5,683 bases of DNA from Acidobacteriaceae bacterium. GTDB taxonomy: Bacteria; Acidobacteriota; Vicinamibacteria; Vicinamibacterales; CAVVIG01. The position numbers were made by a program, and so were the translations under genes. The notes under the pieces are model-generated. The model was not told the DNA's origin. It worked only from the letters and a program-made list of their open reading frames with translations, and did no database searches. This document shows positions 1 to 5,683 of this stretch, piece after piece. Position 1 is the stretch's first letter; each line of letters opens with the position of its first letter. Location of the stretch: NCBI GenBank assembly GCA_031274845.1, contig JAISPN010000305.1, positions 1 to 5,683 of the forward strand, written 5' to 3'.

Positions 1-425
1 CGTTGACGCATACCGCGCGAAAACGCGCTCACCGGATCGTCGCCGCGCTCGGCGAGATCGGCCGCAATGAGCGCCTTGTCGACAACATCCGCGGCGGACA
101 GGCCGTGGAGCGACGCGAAGAAGGTCAGGTTTTGTCTGGCGCTCAGTTCCGGGTAGAGGTGCAGTTCGTGGCCAAGGACGCCGACACGCGCGCGCAGCGC
201 GGCGCCTCCTTCGCGGGCGCTCTTGCCGCCGTAGCGGATGCTGCCGGTCGAGGGCGCGGAGAGCGTCGCCATCATTGAGAGCAGCGTCGATTTGCCCGCG
301 CCGTTCGGCCCCAGCAGACCAACGATTTCGCCGCGGCGGACGGTCATCGAGACACGCGCGACGGCGCGACGGCGGCCGTAATTTTTGGTGACGTCAGAAA
401 GTTCGACGTGGTCGAAGTCGGTCAC
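1..425 (-). CDS. ccmA: CcmA-type ABC transporter ATP-binding protein (3' part missing, runs off left edge)
   Basis: This is the ATPase subunit expected to drive, with CcmB and CcmC, release of haem-loaded CcmE in cytochrome c maturation. About 141 residues are present, starting at a GTG. Residues 39-47 are a perfect Walker A (GPNGAGKST). Residues 81-110 read VGVLGHELHLYPELSARQNL and onward, the form I recall from CcmA proteins, where GHE/GHQ replaces the usual Q-loop context. The window ends inside the ABC signature (SAFSRGMRQ), so Walker B, the D-loop and the H-loop are outside. The GTG start overlaps the upstream stop codon in a GTGA, and a GGAG lies 4 nt before it. ABC membership is certain. 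The CcmA assignment rests on the Q-loop region and on ccmE and ccmF upstream; another ABC-2-type exporter ATPase remains possible. Confidence 0.85.
   Translation of the reverse strand, partial: MTDFDHVELSDVTKNYGRRRAVARVSMTVRRGEIVGLLGPNGAGKSTLLSMMATLSAPSTGSIRYGGKSAREGGAALRARVGVLGHELHLYPELSARQNLTFFASLHGLSAADVVDKALIAADLAERGDDPVSAFSRGMRQ
422..425 (-). other. GTGA stop/start overlap between the carboxypeptidase-regulatory-like gene and ccmA
   Basis: The TGA stop of the upstream gene (422-424) and the GTG start of the ABC ATPase gene (423-425) share bases in a GTGA on the minus strand. A GGAG (430-433) lies 4 nt before the GTG. This arrangement is typical of translational coupling, and it fixes the ATPase start at GTG although no upstream ATG is available. 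Confidence 0.8.
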
Positions 426-1699
426 GACGCTCCGAGCGGCCGGAGCGGCCGGCGCGGGCCTGCCGCCCGGACGATCTCTTCGTCCGAGGCGTCGACATCG
501 AGCGCGCCGTACACCTGCTCGAGCGATTTCATGAGAGCCTCGCGGCGCGCGCGATAGGTCTCCGCGTCGAGCTGCCCGCGCCGCTGCTCGTGTTCGAGCC
601 GCACCAGATCCTGCAGCAGACGCTCGCGCCGCGCCGTCATCTTCTTCCGCTCGGCGCTGTCCTCCTCAGTTGCCGCGGGCCGCGCGCCCAGCACGAGGCC
701 GCCGATGAGAATCACGCCAGCCAGGCTCAGCGCGACGTAACGCGGCGTGTTGCTGTGATGCGGCAGGCCGGAGACCGTCACGGTAAACGGCTGCCCCGCC
801 GGTATCCCTGTGCCCATGCCGATGACGACCGGCGTCCCTTCGATGACGGTGTCCTGAATGCGACTGAGCAAGGGTGACGCGATCTTCAAGTCGCCTTCTT
901 TTTTGGCGACGACGATCAGTTGCTCGAAGGCGGCGGGCAGCGTTTGCGCCAGCTCGATCGTCCCCTTCGTCACCGGAATCTCGCCGGCCACATCGACCGT
1001 CGTCTTGCCCGGCTCGAACGGACCGAGAATCCGCACGTGACTCCCCTGCACGCTGGCGCGCGGCGTCGAGCCTTGCATGATGGCGCCGTTTGTCGATCCG
1101 CTGGGCAAATCAAACTGCAAGGTCGCCGGCGGATTCACCGGCGTCTTCGCGTTATTGACGACTTCGAGCAGGAAAAAATACGACAGCGTTTCGTCGCCGG
1201 GTTCGATGATGAGACGCGAGTCGCCGCCGAAGACGACGGTTCCCGTGACGGCGTTCGCCTCGGCTGCCGCTTGCGCCGCGCTCTCTCCGGCGCTGTCTGG
1301 CACGAACAACAAGAGCCGGATGCCGCCCACGGCTGGCGCTGGAAATGTCTGCGCCGAGATCTTCTCGCCGTCAGCCACCGTGCTTGCCGTCACCGGCGTG
1401 CCCGCGGGCAGCTTGTCGAACTGCGCGCGTCCTTCCGCGTCGGTCGTGACCGTCTTCGTCTCGCCCCCCACCTGCAATTCCACAGGCTGATTGGCAAGGT
1501 TGTGCGTCATGTCGCCCTTGATGACGCGCACCGAGACGCTGCCGGTCGGCAAGTCATCCACCGGACGAGGAATGCCCGAGACCTGCCGCGGGTCCATCTG
1601 CGCGGCCAGATCGCCACAGAGCACACCGATGACGCCAAGGACACCAAGAACCGCAACAATCGACCGAACGACGGCGACGCGACGCCACGGATACGTCAC
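422..1699 (-). CDS. Exported, membrane-anchored protein with carboxypeptidase-regulatory-like domain and C-terminal CcmI/SHOCT-like hairpin
   Basis: I do not recognise a named gene. The protein is 425 aa from a GTG start that forms a GTGA with the upstream stop; an in-frame ATG at 1756 exists but would overlap the upstream gene by 61 bp. Residues 8-29 are a hydrophobic signal peptide or anchor, ending near DLAAQ. Residues about 53-133 resemble a carboxypeptidase-regulatory-like beta-sandwich (QPVELQV, TTDAEGRAQFDKLPAG). Residues about 150-310 are rich in predicted beta strands and have no motif I can name. Residues 320-339 form a single transmembrane helix, followed by a charged tail. Residues 354-401 in that tail make a helical hairpin with LE-x5-G-x4-E-x-Y (L368, E369, G375, E380, Y382), like the cytoplasmic segment of CcmI or a SHOCT domain. 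The inferred topology is a large periplasmic domain with a cytoplasmic tail. Its place between ccmFH and ccmA suggests an accessory role in cytochrome c maturation, but no catalytic residues are visible. Confidence 0.8.
   Translation of the reverse strand: MTYPWRRVAVVRSIVAVLGVLGVIGVLCGDLAAQMDPRQVSGIPRPVDDLPTGSVSVRVIKGDMTHNLANQPVELQVGGETKTVTTDAEGRAQFDKLPAGTPVTASTVADGEKISAQTFPAPAVGGIRLLLFVPDSAGESAAQAAAEANAVTGTVVFGGDSRLIIEPGDETLSYFFLLEVVNNAKTPVNPPATLQFDLPSGSTNGAIMQGSTPRASVQGSHVRILGPFEPGKTTVDVAGEIPVTKGTIELAQTLPAAFEQLIVVAKKEGDLKIASPLLSRIQDTVIEGTPVVIGMGTGIPAGQPFTVTVSGLPHHSNTPRYVALSLAGVILIGGLVLGARPAATEEDSAERKKMTARRERLLQDLVRLEHEQRRGQLDAETYRARREALMKSLEQVYGALDVDASDEEIVRAAGPRRPLRPLGAS
1696..1699 (-). 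other. GTGA stop/start overlap between the zinc-ribbon gene and the next gene
   Basis: The TGA stop (1696-1698) of the zinc-ribbon protein and a GTG (1697-1699) share bases on the minus strand, the same junction type as before ccmA. The hydrophobic export signal begins a few codons after this GTG (VTYPWRRVAVV), which supports it as the true start over the ATG 57 bases upstream. Only a weak purine-rich stretch (GGGGCGAAG) precedes it, so initiation probably depends on coupling. Confidence 0.75.
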
Positions 1700-2250
1700 T
1701 GCTTCGCCCCGCACGCTTTGCAAAACCGCGCGTCGACATCGTTCACCGTCTGACACGAAGCGCAGGCGCGTCCGGCGTTCGTCCCGGCGCCAGCGCTGAC
1801 GCCAGCCGTGGTCAGACGTTTCGCAATTTCCTGCTCAATCTGCTCGCGATAGCCGCTCCCCGCATCGAGTTGCTTGATGAGACGCGCCGCTCTGGATCTG
1901 AGACGGGTAGACATCGCGTGAAAGTCTTCGTCGGAGACCTTCCCCATCGCCCGGTCGAACTCCAGTTCCTTGATGGTGCGGAGCACGATGGCCTTCTCCT
2001 GTTCGAGCGCCGCCCGCGTCCGTTGACCGAGCGTCAGCGACGATTCGGTCGACGTCTGCAGCAGCGGACGCACGACATGGAGGACGGCAATGCCGACCAG
2101 CGCGGTGGCGCCCATGATGACGCTCAGCAGGATGACCGCGGCGACGCCTTGCTCGCGGACGAGAAACGTCACCGCCGTCGCGCACCCGAGCGCGGCCAGG
2201 ACGAAAAATTGCCAGGGGTGAAGCGTGTTAGTCGAGGTTTCGGAGCTCAT
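1696..2250 (-). CDS. Two-helix membrane protein with CcmI-like hairpin and C-terminal zinc ribbon
   Basis: The protein is 184 aa. The chosen ATG (2250) lies inside the end of ccmF, giving a 23-bp overlap; the open frame continues upstream to 2727 but there is only an out-of-frame shadow of ccmF. Residues 13-31 and 36-60 are transmembrane helices joined by a very short loop (REQG). Residues 84-129 form a charged helical hairpin (L96, E97, G103, E108, F110) that resembles the cytoplasmic loop of CcmI, with ELEFDRAMGKVSDEDF as its core. Residues 163-180 hold C163-x2-C166-x10-C177-x2-C180, a double-CxxC zinc ribbon (CASC then CKAC). The TPR region of classical CcmI is absent. Charge distribution suggests the tail is cytoplasmic. 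Sitting directly after ccmFH, it is probably the CcmI-position partner of the haem lyase; a general zinc-ribbon/SHOCT membrane protein is the alternative. Confidence 0.85.
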   Translation of the reverse strand: MSSETSTNTLHPWQFFVLAALGCATAVTFLVREQGVAAVILLSVIMGATALVGIAVLHVVRPLLQTSTESSLTLGQRTRAALEQEKAIVLRTIKELEFDRAMGKVSDEDFHAMSTRLRSRAARLIKQLDAGSGYREQIEQEIAKRLTTAGVSAGAGTNAGRACASCQTVNDVDARFCKACGAKQ

Positions 2251-4735
2251 CGTCCAGACGTTCGTTGAGTTCTGGTTCCGCGGATGCGACCGGCTCGGCC
2301 TCCGCGCCGTCTTGTTTGCGCGACCAGCGGACGGCGGCGCCAACGGCAAACAGCGCCGCCACGCCCCCCACGACCCACGGCGCGGTCCACGCCACCAGAT
2401 TGAAGCCTTGTTTTGTCGGCCGCGCCAGCATTTCCTCGCTGCCGTATCGCGTGACGAAGCTCGCCAGAATTTCGTCGTGCGACTTCCCTTCGTCGATGAG
2501 CGCCGCCAGCTCTCCGCGCATCTGATGCGAGGTCGCGCACGGATCCTTGCGGCACTCGGCGATGTTGATTTTTCCGCAGCCGCACAGACAGACGATCTCG
2601 TGCTGCATCTGGCTCTCGAAATCGGTGCGCGGATAGTACGACGTTTGCGTGTCGACGCCCTGTGCCGGCGGCGGCATGCTGTCCTGTGCCGACGCGGGTC
2701 GCGCGGCAGGGACGAGCAACAGCGCAAGCATCAGCGCTGATGTGGCGGCAACTTCGGCCGGTGACTTCGCTACCGCAAAGGAGAAGGCCCGTTCCGGTAG
2801 CAACGCGATGATCGTGCCGAAGGCGAGAATCCCGAATCCAAGCCAGATCCAGTTGACCAGCGGGTTGATGTGCACCTCCATCGGCGCGATCTGCGAGGCG
2901 ACGGTCGACGGATCGTTTGACGGCATCACGACGTAGAGATCTTCCGCAAACGATCGGCGGATGCCGACTTCCGTCGTCGGTGAACCTTCGTGGCGCCGGA
3001 ACGCCCACTTCGCGGGGTAGAGCGTGTCGACCTGCGCGCCGCCAACGAAGACCGAGATGTACGCCGTCACCATCTGCTTCTGTCCATCGTCGTGGACCTT
3101 GATGCCGTCGTTGCGCAGCGTGTATTTGCCGACAGTCGCCTCTTCGCCCAGCTTCAGCGCCAGCGAACGATCGATTGTGTAGGCGCGCCCCGCGAAGCCA
3201 AGGCACGCGAGGACGATCCCCAGGTGGACGATGTAGCCGCCGTAGCGCCGCTTGTTGCGTCCGACCAGACCGATGAGCGCCGTCAGAAAATCGGTGCCGC
3301 TGTTCTTCTTGCGGATGTTCGTGCCGCGCCAGAATTCCTGAATGACGGTCGCAAAGACAAACGCACTCAGCGCGAAGCATAATCCCGACGCCCAGATCGG
3401 CAGGCCGAGCGCGAACAGCACGACCGCCGTCAGGATCGCCGTCGACACCGGCCAGAGGAATTGCTGCCGCAGATTCGACACCGTGCTCTTGCGCCACGCA
3501 AGCAGCGGTCCGGCGCCGGTAAGCAACAGCAGAATGAGACCGATCGGCGCCATCCACTGATTGAAGAACGGCTCCGCCACCGTCATGCGTGTGCCGGTGA
3601 CCGCTTCGCTCAGCGTCGGGAACATCGTGCCGAAGAGGACGAAGAACGCGGAGAACAGCAGAATCCAGTTGTTCAGCAAGAACGCCGCTTCGCGCGACAA
3701 CCAGGAATCAAACCCGTTGCGCGACTTCAGTAGCGGCAGCCGGTAGATGAGCATGCTGAAGCTCACGGCCAGAATCACGATCATGAAACCAGTGAAGAGC
3801 CGCGTCAGCACTGGATCGTTGCCGAAGGCATGGACCGATTGCACGACGCCCGACCGCGTCATAAACGTCCCGAAGATCGTCAGGAAGAAGGTGACGATAA
3901 CGAGCGAGACGTTCCAGACGCGCAGCATGCTGCGCCGCTCCTGCACCATCACCGAGTGGAGAAACGCGGTCGCCGTGAACCACGGGAGCAGACCGGCATT
4001 CTCGACCGGGTCCCACATCCAGTAGCCGCCCCAGCCGAGTTCCTCATACGCCCAGATCATCCCGAGCGTCAGGCCAAACGAGAGAAACAGCCAGCTGAAC
4101 ATCGTCCAGCGCCGCACCGCGCGCAGCCACGCATCGTCGAGGTGTCCGGTGGCAAGCGCCGCGATGCCAAAGGCGAACGGAATCGTCATGCCGACGAACC
4201 CTGTGTAGAGCGACGGCGGATGGATCGCCATCCAGTAGTTCTGGAGCAGCGGGTTGAGCCCCTCGCCCTCCGGCGGAATGCTCGTGAGATAGGTCGTGAA
4301 CGGATTCTTGTGCACCACCATCAGGTACAGAAAAAACATCTGCACGAACGCGATGGTGGCGACGACATACGGCATGAGCTCGCGGTAACGTTCGCGATTC
4401 GTGTAGACCGCGATGGAGCCGAAGACCGACAGCAACGTCACCCAGAACATGAGTGACCCGTCGAGTCCGCCCCAGTACGACGTGAGCTTGTAGAAGAGCG
4501 GCTGCACGCTGTCCGAGTAGTGGACGACGTATTTGATTGAGAAGTCGTCGGTGATAAACGCGTTGACGATGACCGCCGACGCGCAGAGCATCAACGCGCA
4601 GAGCAGATAAAACGCGCCGATGCTGCTGTCGACAAGCGCCGTGGAACGCCTGCGGGCGCCCACAAGCGACGCGACCGCGGCATAGCAGCAGACGACAAAA
4701 CCGGCAAGGAGCAGGGTCGAGCCAAGCGACGCCAT
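2228..4735 (-). CDS. ccmF: Cytochrome c haem lyase CcmF fused to a CcmH-like thiol-redox domain
   Basis: The product is 835 aa, against roughly 650 for CcmF alone. Residues 1 to about 650 are CcmF, a polytopic membrane protein that takes haem from CcmE and attaches it to apocytochrome c. The WWD segment is at 235-247 (WGGYWMWDPVENA). Four histidines fall in the usual contexts: H172 (IHPPSLY), H260 (AFLHS), H302 (SVHAF) and H504 (YIVHLG). Residues 627-647 are the last CcmF helix. Residues 663-683 form a second hydrophobic stretch ending PASA|QD, like a signal peptide. Residues about 697-800 are CcmH-like: a Cys cluster C716-L-C718-G-C720 with C728 and C733, then EILASFVTRYG and a helix at 779-802. 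The canonical LRCxxC is replaced by CxCxC. A 26-residue acidic tail ends the protein. The ATG lies 3 bp after the ccmE stop; only a weak AAGAAG-rich stretch precedes it. Confidence 0.97.
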   Translation of the reverse strand: MASLGSTLLLAGFVVCCYAAVASLVGARRRSTALVDSSIGAFYLLCALMLCASAVIVNAFITDDFSIKYVVHYSDSVQPLFYKLTSYWGGLDGSLMFWVTLLSVFGSIAVYTNRERYRELMPYVVATIAFVQMFFLYLMVVHKNPFTTYLTSIPPEGEGLNPLLQNYWMAIHPPSLYTGFVGMTIPFAFGIAALATGHLDDAWLRAVRRWTMFSWLFLSFGLTLGMIWAYEELGWGGYWMWDPVENAGLLPWFTATAFLHSVMVQERRSMLRVWNVSLVIVTFFLTIFGTFMTRSGVVQSVHAFGNDPVLTRLFTGFMIVILAVSFSMLIYRLPLLKSRNGFDSWLSREAAFLLNNWILLFSAFFVLFGTMFPTLSEAVTGTRMTVAEPFFNQWMAPIGLILLLLTGAGPLLAWRKSTVSNLRQQFLWPVSTAILTAVVLFALGLPIWASGLCFALSAFVFATVIQEFWRGTNIRKKNSGTDFLTALIGLVGRNKRRYGGYIVHLGIVLACLGFAGRAYTIDRSLALKLGEEATVGKYTLRNDGIKVHDDGQKQMVTAYISVFVGGAQVDTLYPAKWAFRRHEGSPTTEVGIRRSFAEDLYVVMPSNDPSTVASQIAPMEVHINPLVNWIWLGFGILAFGTIIALLPERAFSFAVAKSPAEVAATSALMLALLLVPAARPASAQDSMPPPAQGVDTQTSYYPRTDFESQMQHEIVCLCGCGKINIAECRKDPCATSHQMRGELAALIDEGKSHDEILASFVTRYGSEEMLARPTKQGFNLVAWTAPWVVGGVAALFAVGAAVRWSRKQDGAEAEPVASAEPELNERLDDELRNLD

Positions 4736-4738
4736 GGC

Positions 4739-5155
4739 TTAACTTTTCTTCTTGGCCGCTTCGTATTTCGACGGGCACTTGGCCGTGATGCCGTCCCGTT
4801 CCACATGGAATCCTGCCGGCGTCAACTGACCTTTGAGCACCACTTCCGCTTCCTCGCCGGGCCGATCCTTGAACGTGTCGGGCACGATGCCTTGATACGT
4901 GGCATCGACGACTGTGCCGTTGTTCTGCACCTTGAATTTGTATTCGAGCGTGTCGGGCTTGACGAGAATCGAGTTCGCCACGACGAAGCCGTGCATCTGC
5001 AGACGCTTGCCTTCCCACGCCGAGGGTGTCGCCATGACTTCGTCGACGTGCTTGTAGTACTCGGTCCCGTCGCGCAAGGTGGACCAGAGCATCCCGGTAA
5101 AGGCGAGCACCAGCACGACCGCCGTGAGACCGATTTTGATATATCGATGTGTCAT
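4739..5155 (-). CDS. ccmE: Periplasmic haem chaperone CcmE, CxxxY variant
   Basis: CcmE binds haem covalently in the periplasm and hands it to CcmF. The protein is 138 aa, a normal length. Residues 7-25 are the N-terminal membrane anchor. Residues about 34-125 form the OB-fold beta barrel, with family features such as KRLQMHGFVV, YKFKVQNNG and VVDATYQGIVPDTFKD followed by VVLKGQ. The haem-attachment site is C127-P-S-K-Y131, where the well-studied proteobacterial proteins have H-x3-Y. Cys-type CcmE proteins are known from sulfate reducers, archaea and other lineages. The C-terminus is short and lysine-rich (KYEAAKKKS). The ATG at 5155 is preceded by GGAAG (5161-5165) at 5-nt spacing. It is the first ccm gene of this cluster and is followed after 3 bp by ccmF. 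Confidence 0.95.
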   Translation of the reverse strand: MTHRYIKIGLTAVVLVLAFTGMLWSTLRDGTEYYKHVDEVMATPSAWEGKRLQMHGFVVANSILVKPDTLEYKFKVQNNGTVVDATYQGIVPDTFKDRPGEEAEVVLKGQLTPAGFHVERDGITAKCPSKYEAAKKKS

Positions 5156-5160
5156 AAGGA

Positions 5161-5165
5161 CTTCC
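5161..5165 (-). promoter_or_regulatory. Ribosome binding site of ccmE
   Basis: GGAAG on the minus strand lies 5 nt before the ATG of ccmE. It is the clearest Shine-Dalgarno-like sequence in the window and sits in the 39-bp gap after maf, which supports independent initiation at ccmE even if the transcript begins upstream of maf. Confidence 0.55.
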
Positions 5166-5194
5166 GGGAAAATTACCGTTTCAGGATAGCCCGT

Positions 5195-5683
5195 CTACCG
5201 ATGTTGCGCAAGGCGTTCCACCGCGCGGCACACGCGAGAAATCAGCCGCTCCACGGTCGCAATCGGCAGGCCAACGACATTCGAGTACGACCCGTGGATG
5301 GCCGGGATAAACCGGGACGCCAGCCCTTGAATGGCATAGGCGCCCGCCTTGTCCAACCCTTCCCCGCTGGCGACGTACCACGCTATCTGCGCGTCGCTCA
5401 GCGTCGCAAACGTCACCGCCGTCGTCTCGACCGCCTGCTCGGCGATGGACTCGTACCGCACAGAGATGCCGGTCATCACCTCGTGCGTGCGTCCGGCGAG
5501 ACGCCGCAGCATCTCCTCGGCGTCCCGCAGATCGCGCGGTTTACCGAGAATCACGCCGTCGACGACGACGCTGGTGTCCGCGCCAATGGCGACCGCATCG
5601 CTCGCCTCTCCGAGCGCGAGACAGCGCGCGGATTTCTCGGCGGCAAGACGCGCGACGTACACGTCCGCCGCTTCATTCGGCCG
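5195..5683 (-). CDS. maf: Maf/YhdE-type nucleoside triphosphate pyrophosphatase (5' end beyond right edge)
   Basis: Maf proteins are cytoplasmic house-cleaning enzymes that hydrolyse nucleoside triphosphates to monophosphates and pyrophosphate. The 162 residues in the window cover most of the usual 190-200; the N-terminal P-loop-like SxSPRR motif lies outside. The frame is open to the last base, and the seven residues before the first in-window GTG (RPNEAAD) still fit the family, so that GTG is not the start. Numbering from the window edge, conserved elements are EK at 16-17, GADTSVV with D36, GKPRD with K48, H67 in the THEV block, DKAGAYAIQG with Q119, and GSYSNVVGLP. The AYxIQG and SYSNVVGLP motifs match YhdE-like dTTP/UTP pyrophosphatases, not the YceF (m7GTP) group. 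Its stop is 39 bp before ccmE. A function in cytochrome maturation is not implied. Confidence 0.95.
   Translation of the reverse strand, partial: RPNEAADVYVARLAAEKSARCLALGEASDAVAIGADTSVVVDGVILGKPRDLRDAEEMLRRLAGRTHEVMTGISVRYESIAEQAVETTAVTFATLSDAQIAWYVASGEGLDKAGAYAIQGLASRFIPAIHGSYSNVVGLPIATVERLISRVCRAVERLAQHR

Noticed and set aside
920..1753. 277-aa plus-strand open frame
   Set aside because: It is antisense to the carboxypeptidase-regulatory-like gene, is Arg- and His-rich with no domain pattern, and is explained by high GC at third codon positions of the real gene.
1700..1756. Longer 444-aa start for the carboxypeptidase-regulatory-like protein
   Set aside because: It would overlap the zinc-ribbon coding end by 61 bp and put 19 polar residues before the signal peptide; the GTGA junction gives a better start.
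2251..2727. Upstream extension of the zinc-ribbon protein to 343 aa
   Set aside because: The extra N-terminus is the out-of-frame reading of the CcmH domain, and is Arg-rich without structure. The ATG at 2250 directly precedes the first membrane helix.
2684..2731. Separate ccmH start at the internal ATG (residue 669 of the fusion)
   Set aside because: No Shine-Dalgarno precedes it and almost no n-region would remain before the hydrophobic core, so internal initiation is not supported, although it cannot be excluded.
2247..3557. 436-aa minus-strand open frame inside ccmF
   Set aside because: It is a shifted-frame shadow of ccmFH, with low-complexity Arg/Ala/Gly composition; ccmF motifs are all in the other frame.
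3830..4456. 208-aa plus-strand open frame
   Set aside because: It is antisense to the CcmF core, extremely rich in Arg, His and Glu, and has no recognisable features.
4044..5018. 324-aa minus-strand open frame across ccmE and ccmF
   Set aside because: It overlaps two well-recognised genes in a different frame and shows only Arg/His-rich shadow composition.
5156..5194. Possible promoter or terminator between maf and ccmE
   Set aside because: The 39-bp gap holds a TATCCT and a short TTCC/GGAA inverted repeat, but no matching -35 element, no stable hairpin and no T-run following a stem.

Overview
The window is GC-rich and fully packed, and every real gene lies on the minus strand. Reading 5'->3' on that strand (right to left), the order is: maf nucleotide pyrophosphatase (5' end beyond the window), ccmE (haem chaperone), ccmF fused to a CcmH domain (haem lyase), a small two-helix membrane protein with a zinc ribbon, an exported and membrane-anchored protein with a carboxypeptidase-regulatory-like domain, and a CcmA-type ABC ATPase cut by the left edge. 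Gaps are +39 bp (maf/ccmE), +3 bp (ccmE/ccmF), a 23-bp overlap, and then two 4-bp GTGA stop/start overlaps. From ccmE onward this looks like one tightly coupled operon for cytochrome c maturation (System I, Ccm). ccmB and ccmC are not in the window; the left flank is the obvious place to look.

Organism: a Gram-negative, high-GC bacterium with a Ccm system. The CcmF-CcmH fusion, the CxxxY-type CcmE and the unnamed membrane proteins between ccmF and ccmA suggest Acidobacteriota (Vicinamibacteria-like). That placement rests on remembered family patterns and was not tested by a search.

How the parts work together: CcmA, with the presumed CcmB and CcmC, would load haem on CcmE and release holo-CcmE. 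CcmE carries haem in the periplasm to CcmF, whose WWD segment and conserved histidines receive it. The fused CcmH domain would handle apocytochrome thiols. The two genes between ccmFH and ccmA occupy the place where a CcmI-like partner is often found. Both carry a short helical hairpin with the same spacing (LE-x5-G-x4-E-x-[FY]-x-A) as the cytoplasmic N-terminal part of CcmI, each joined to unrelated domains.

The most interesting signal is that this is a divergent System I. CcmE has Cys instead of the usual haem-binding His. CcmH has a CxCxC cluster instead of LRCxxC, and is fused to CcmF through what looks like its own former signal peptide. CcmI appears to be replaced by two non-TPR proteins. 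No RNA genes, mobile elements, CRISPR arrays or convincing terminators were seen, and no stretch over 300 bases lacks a gene.
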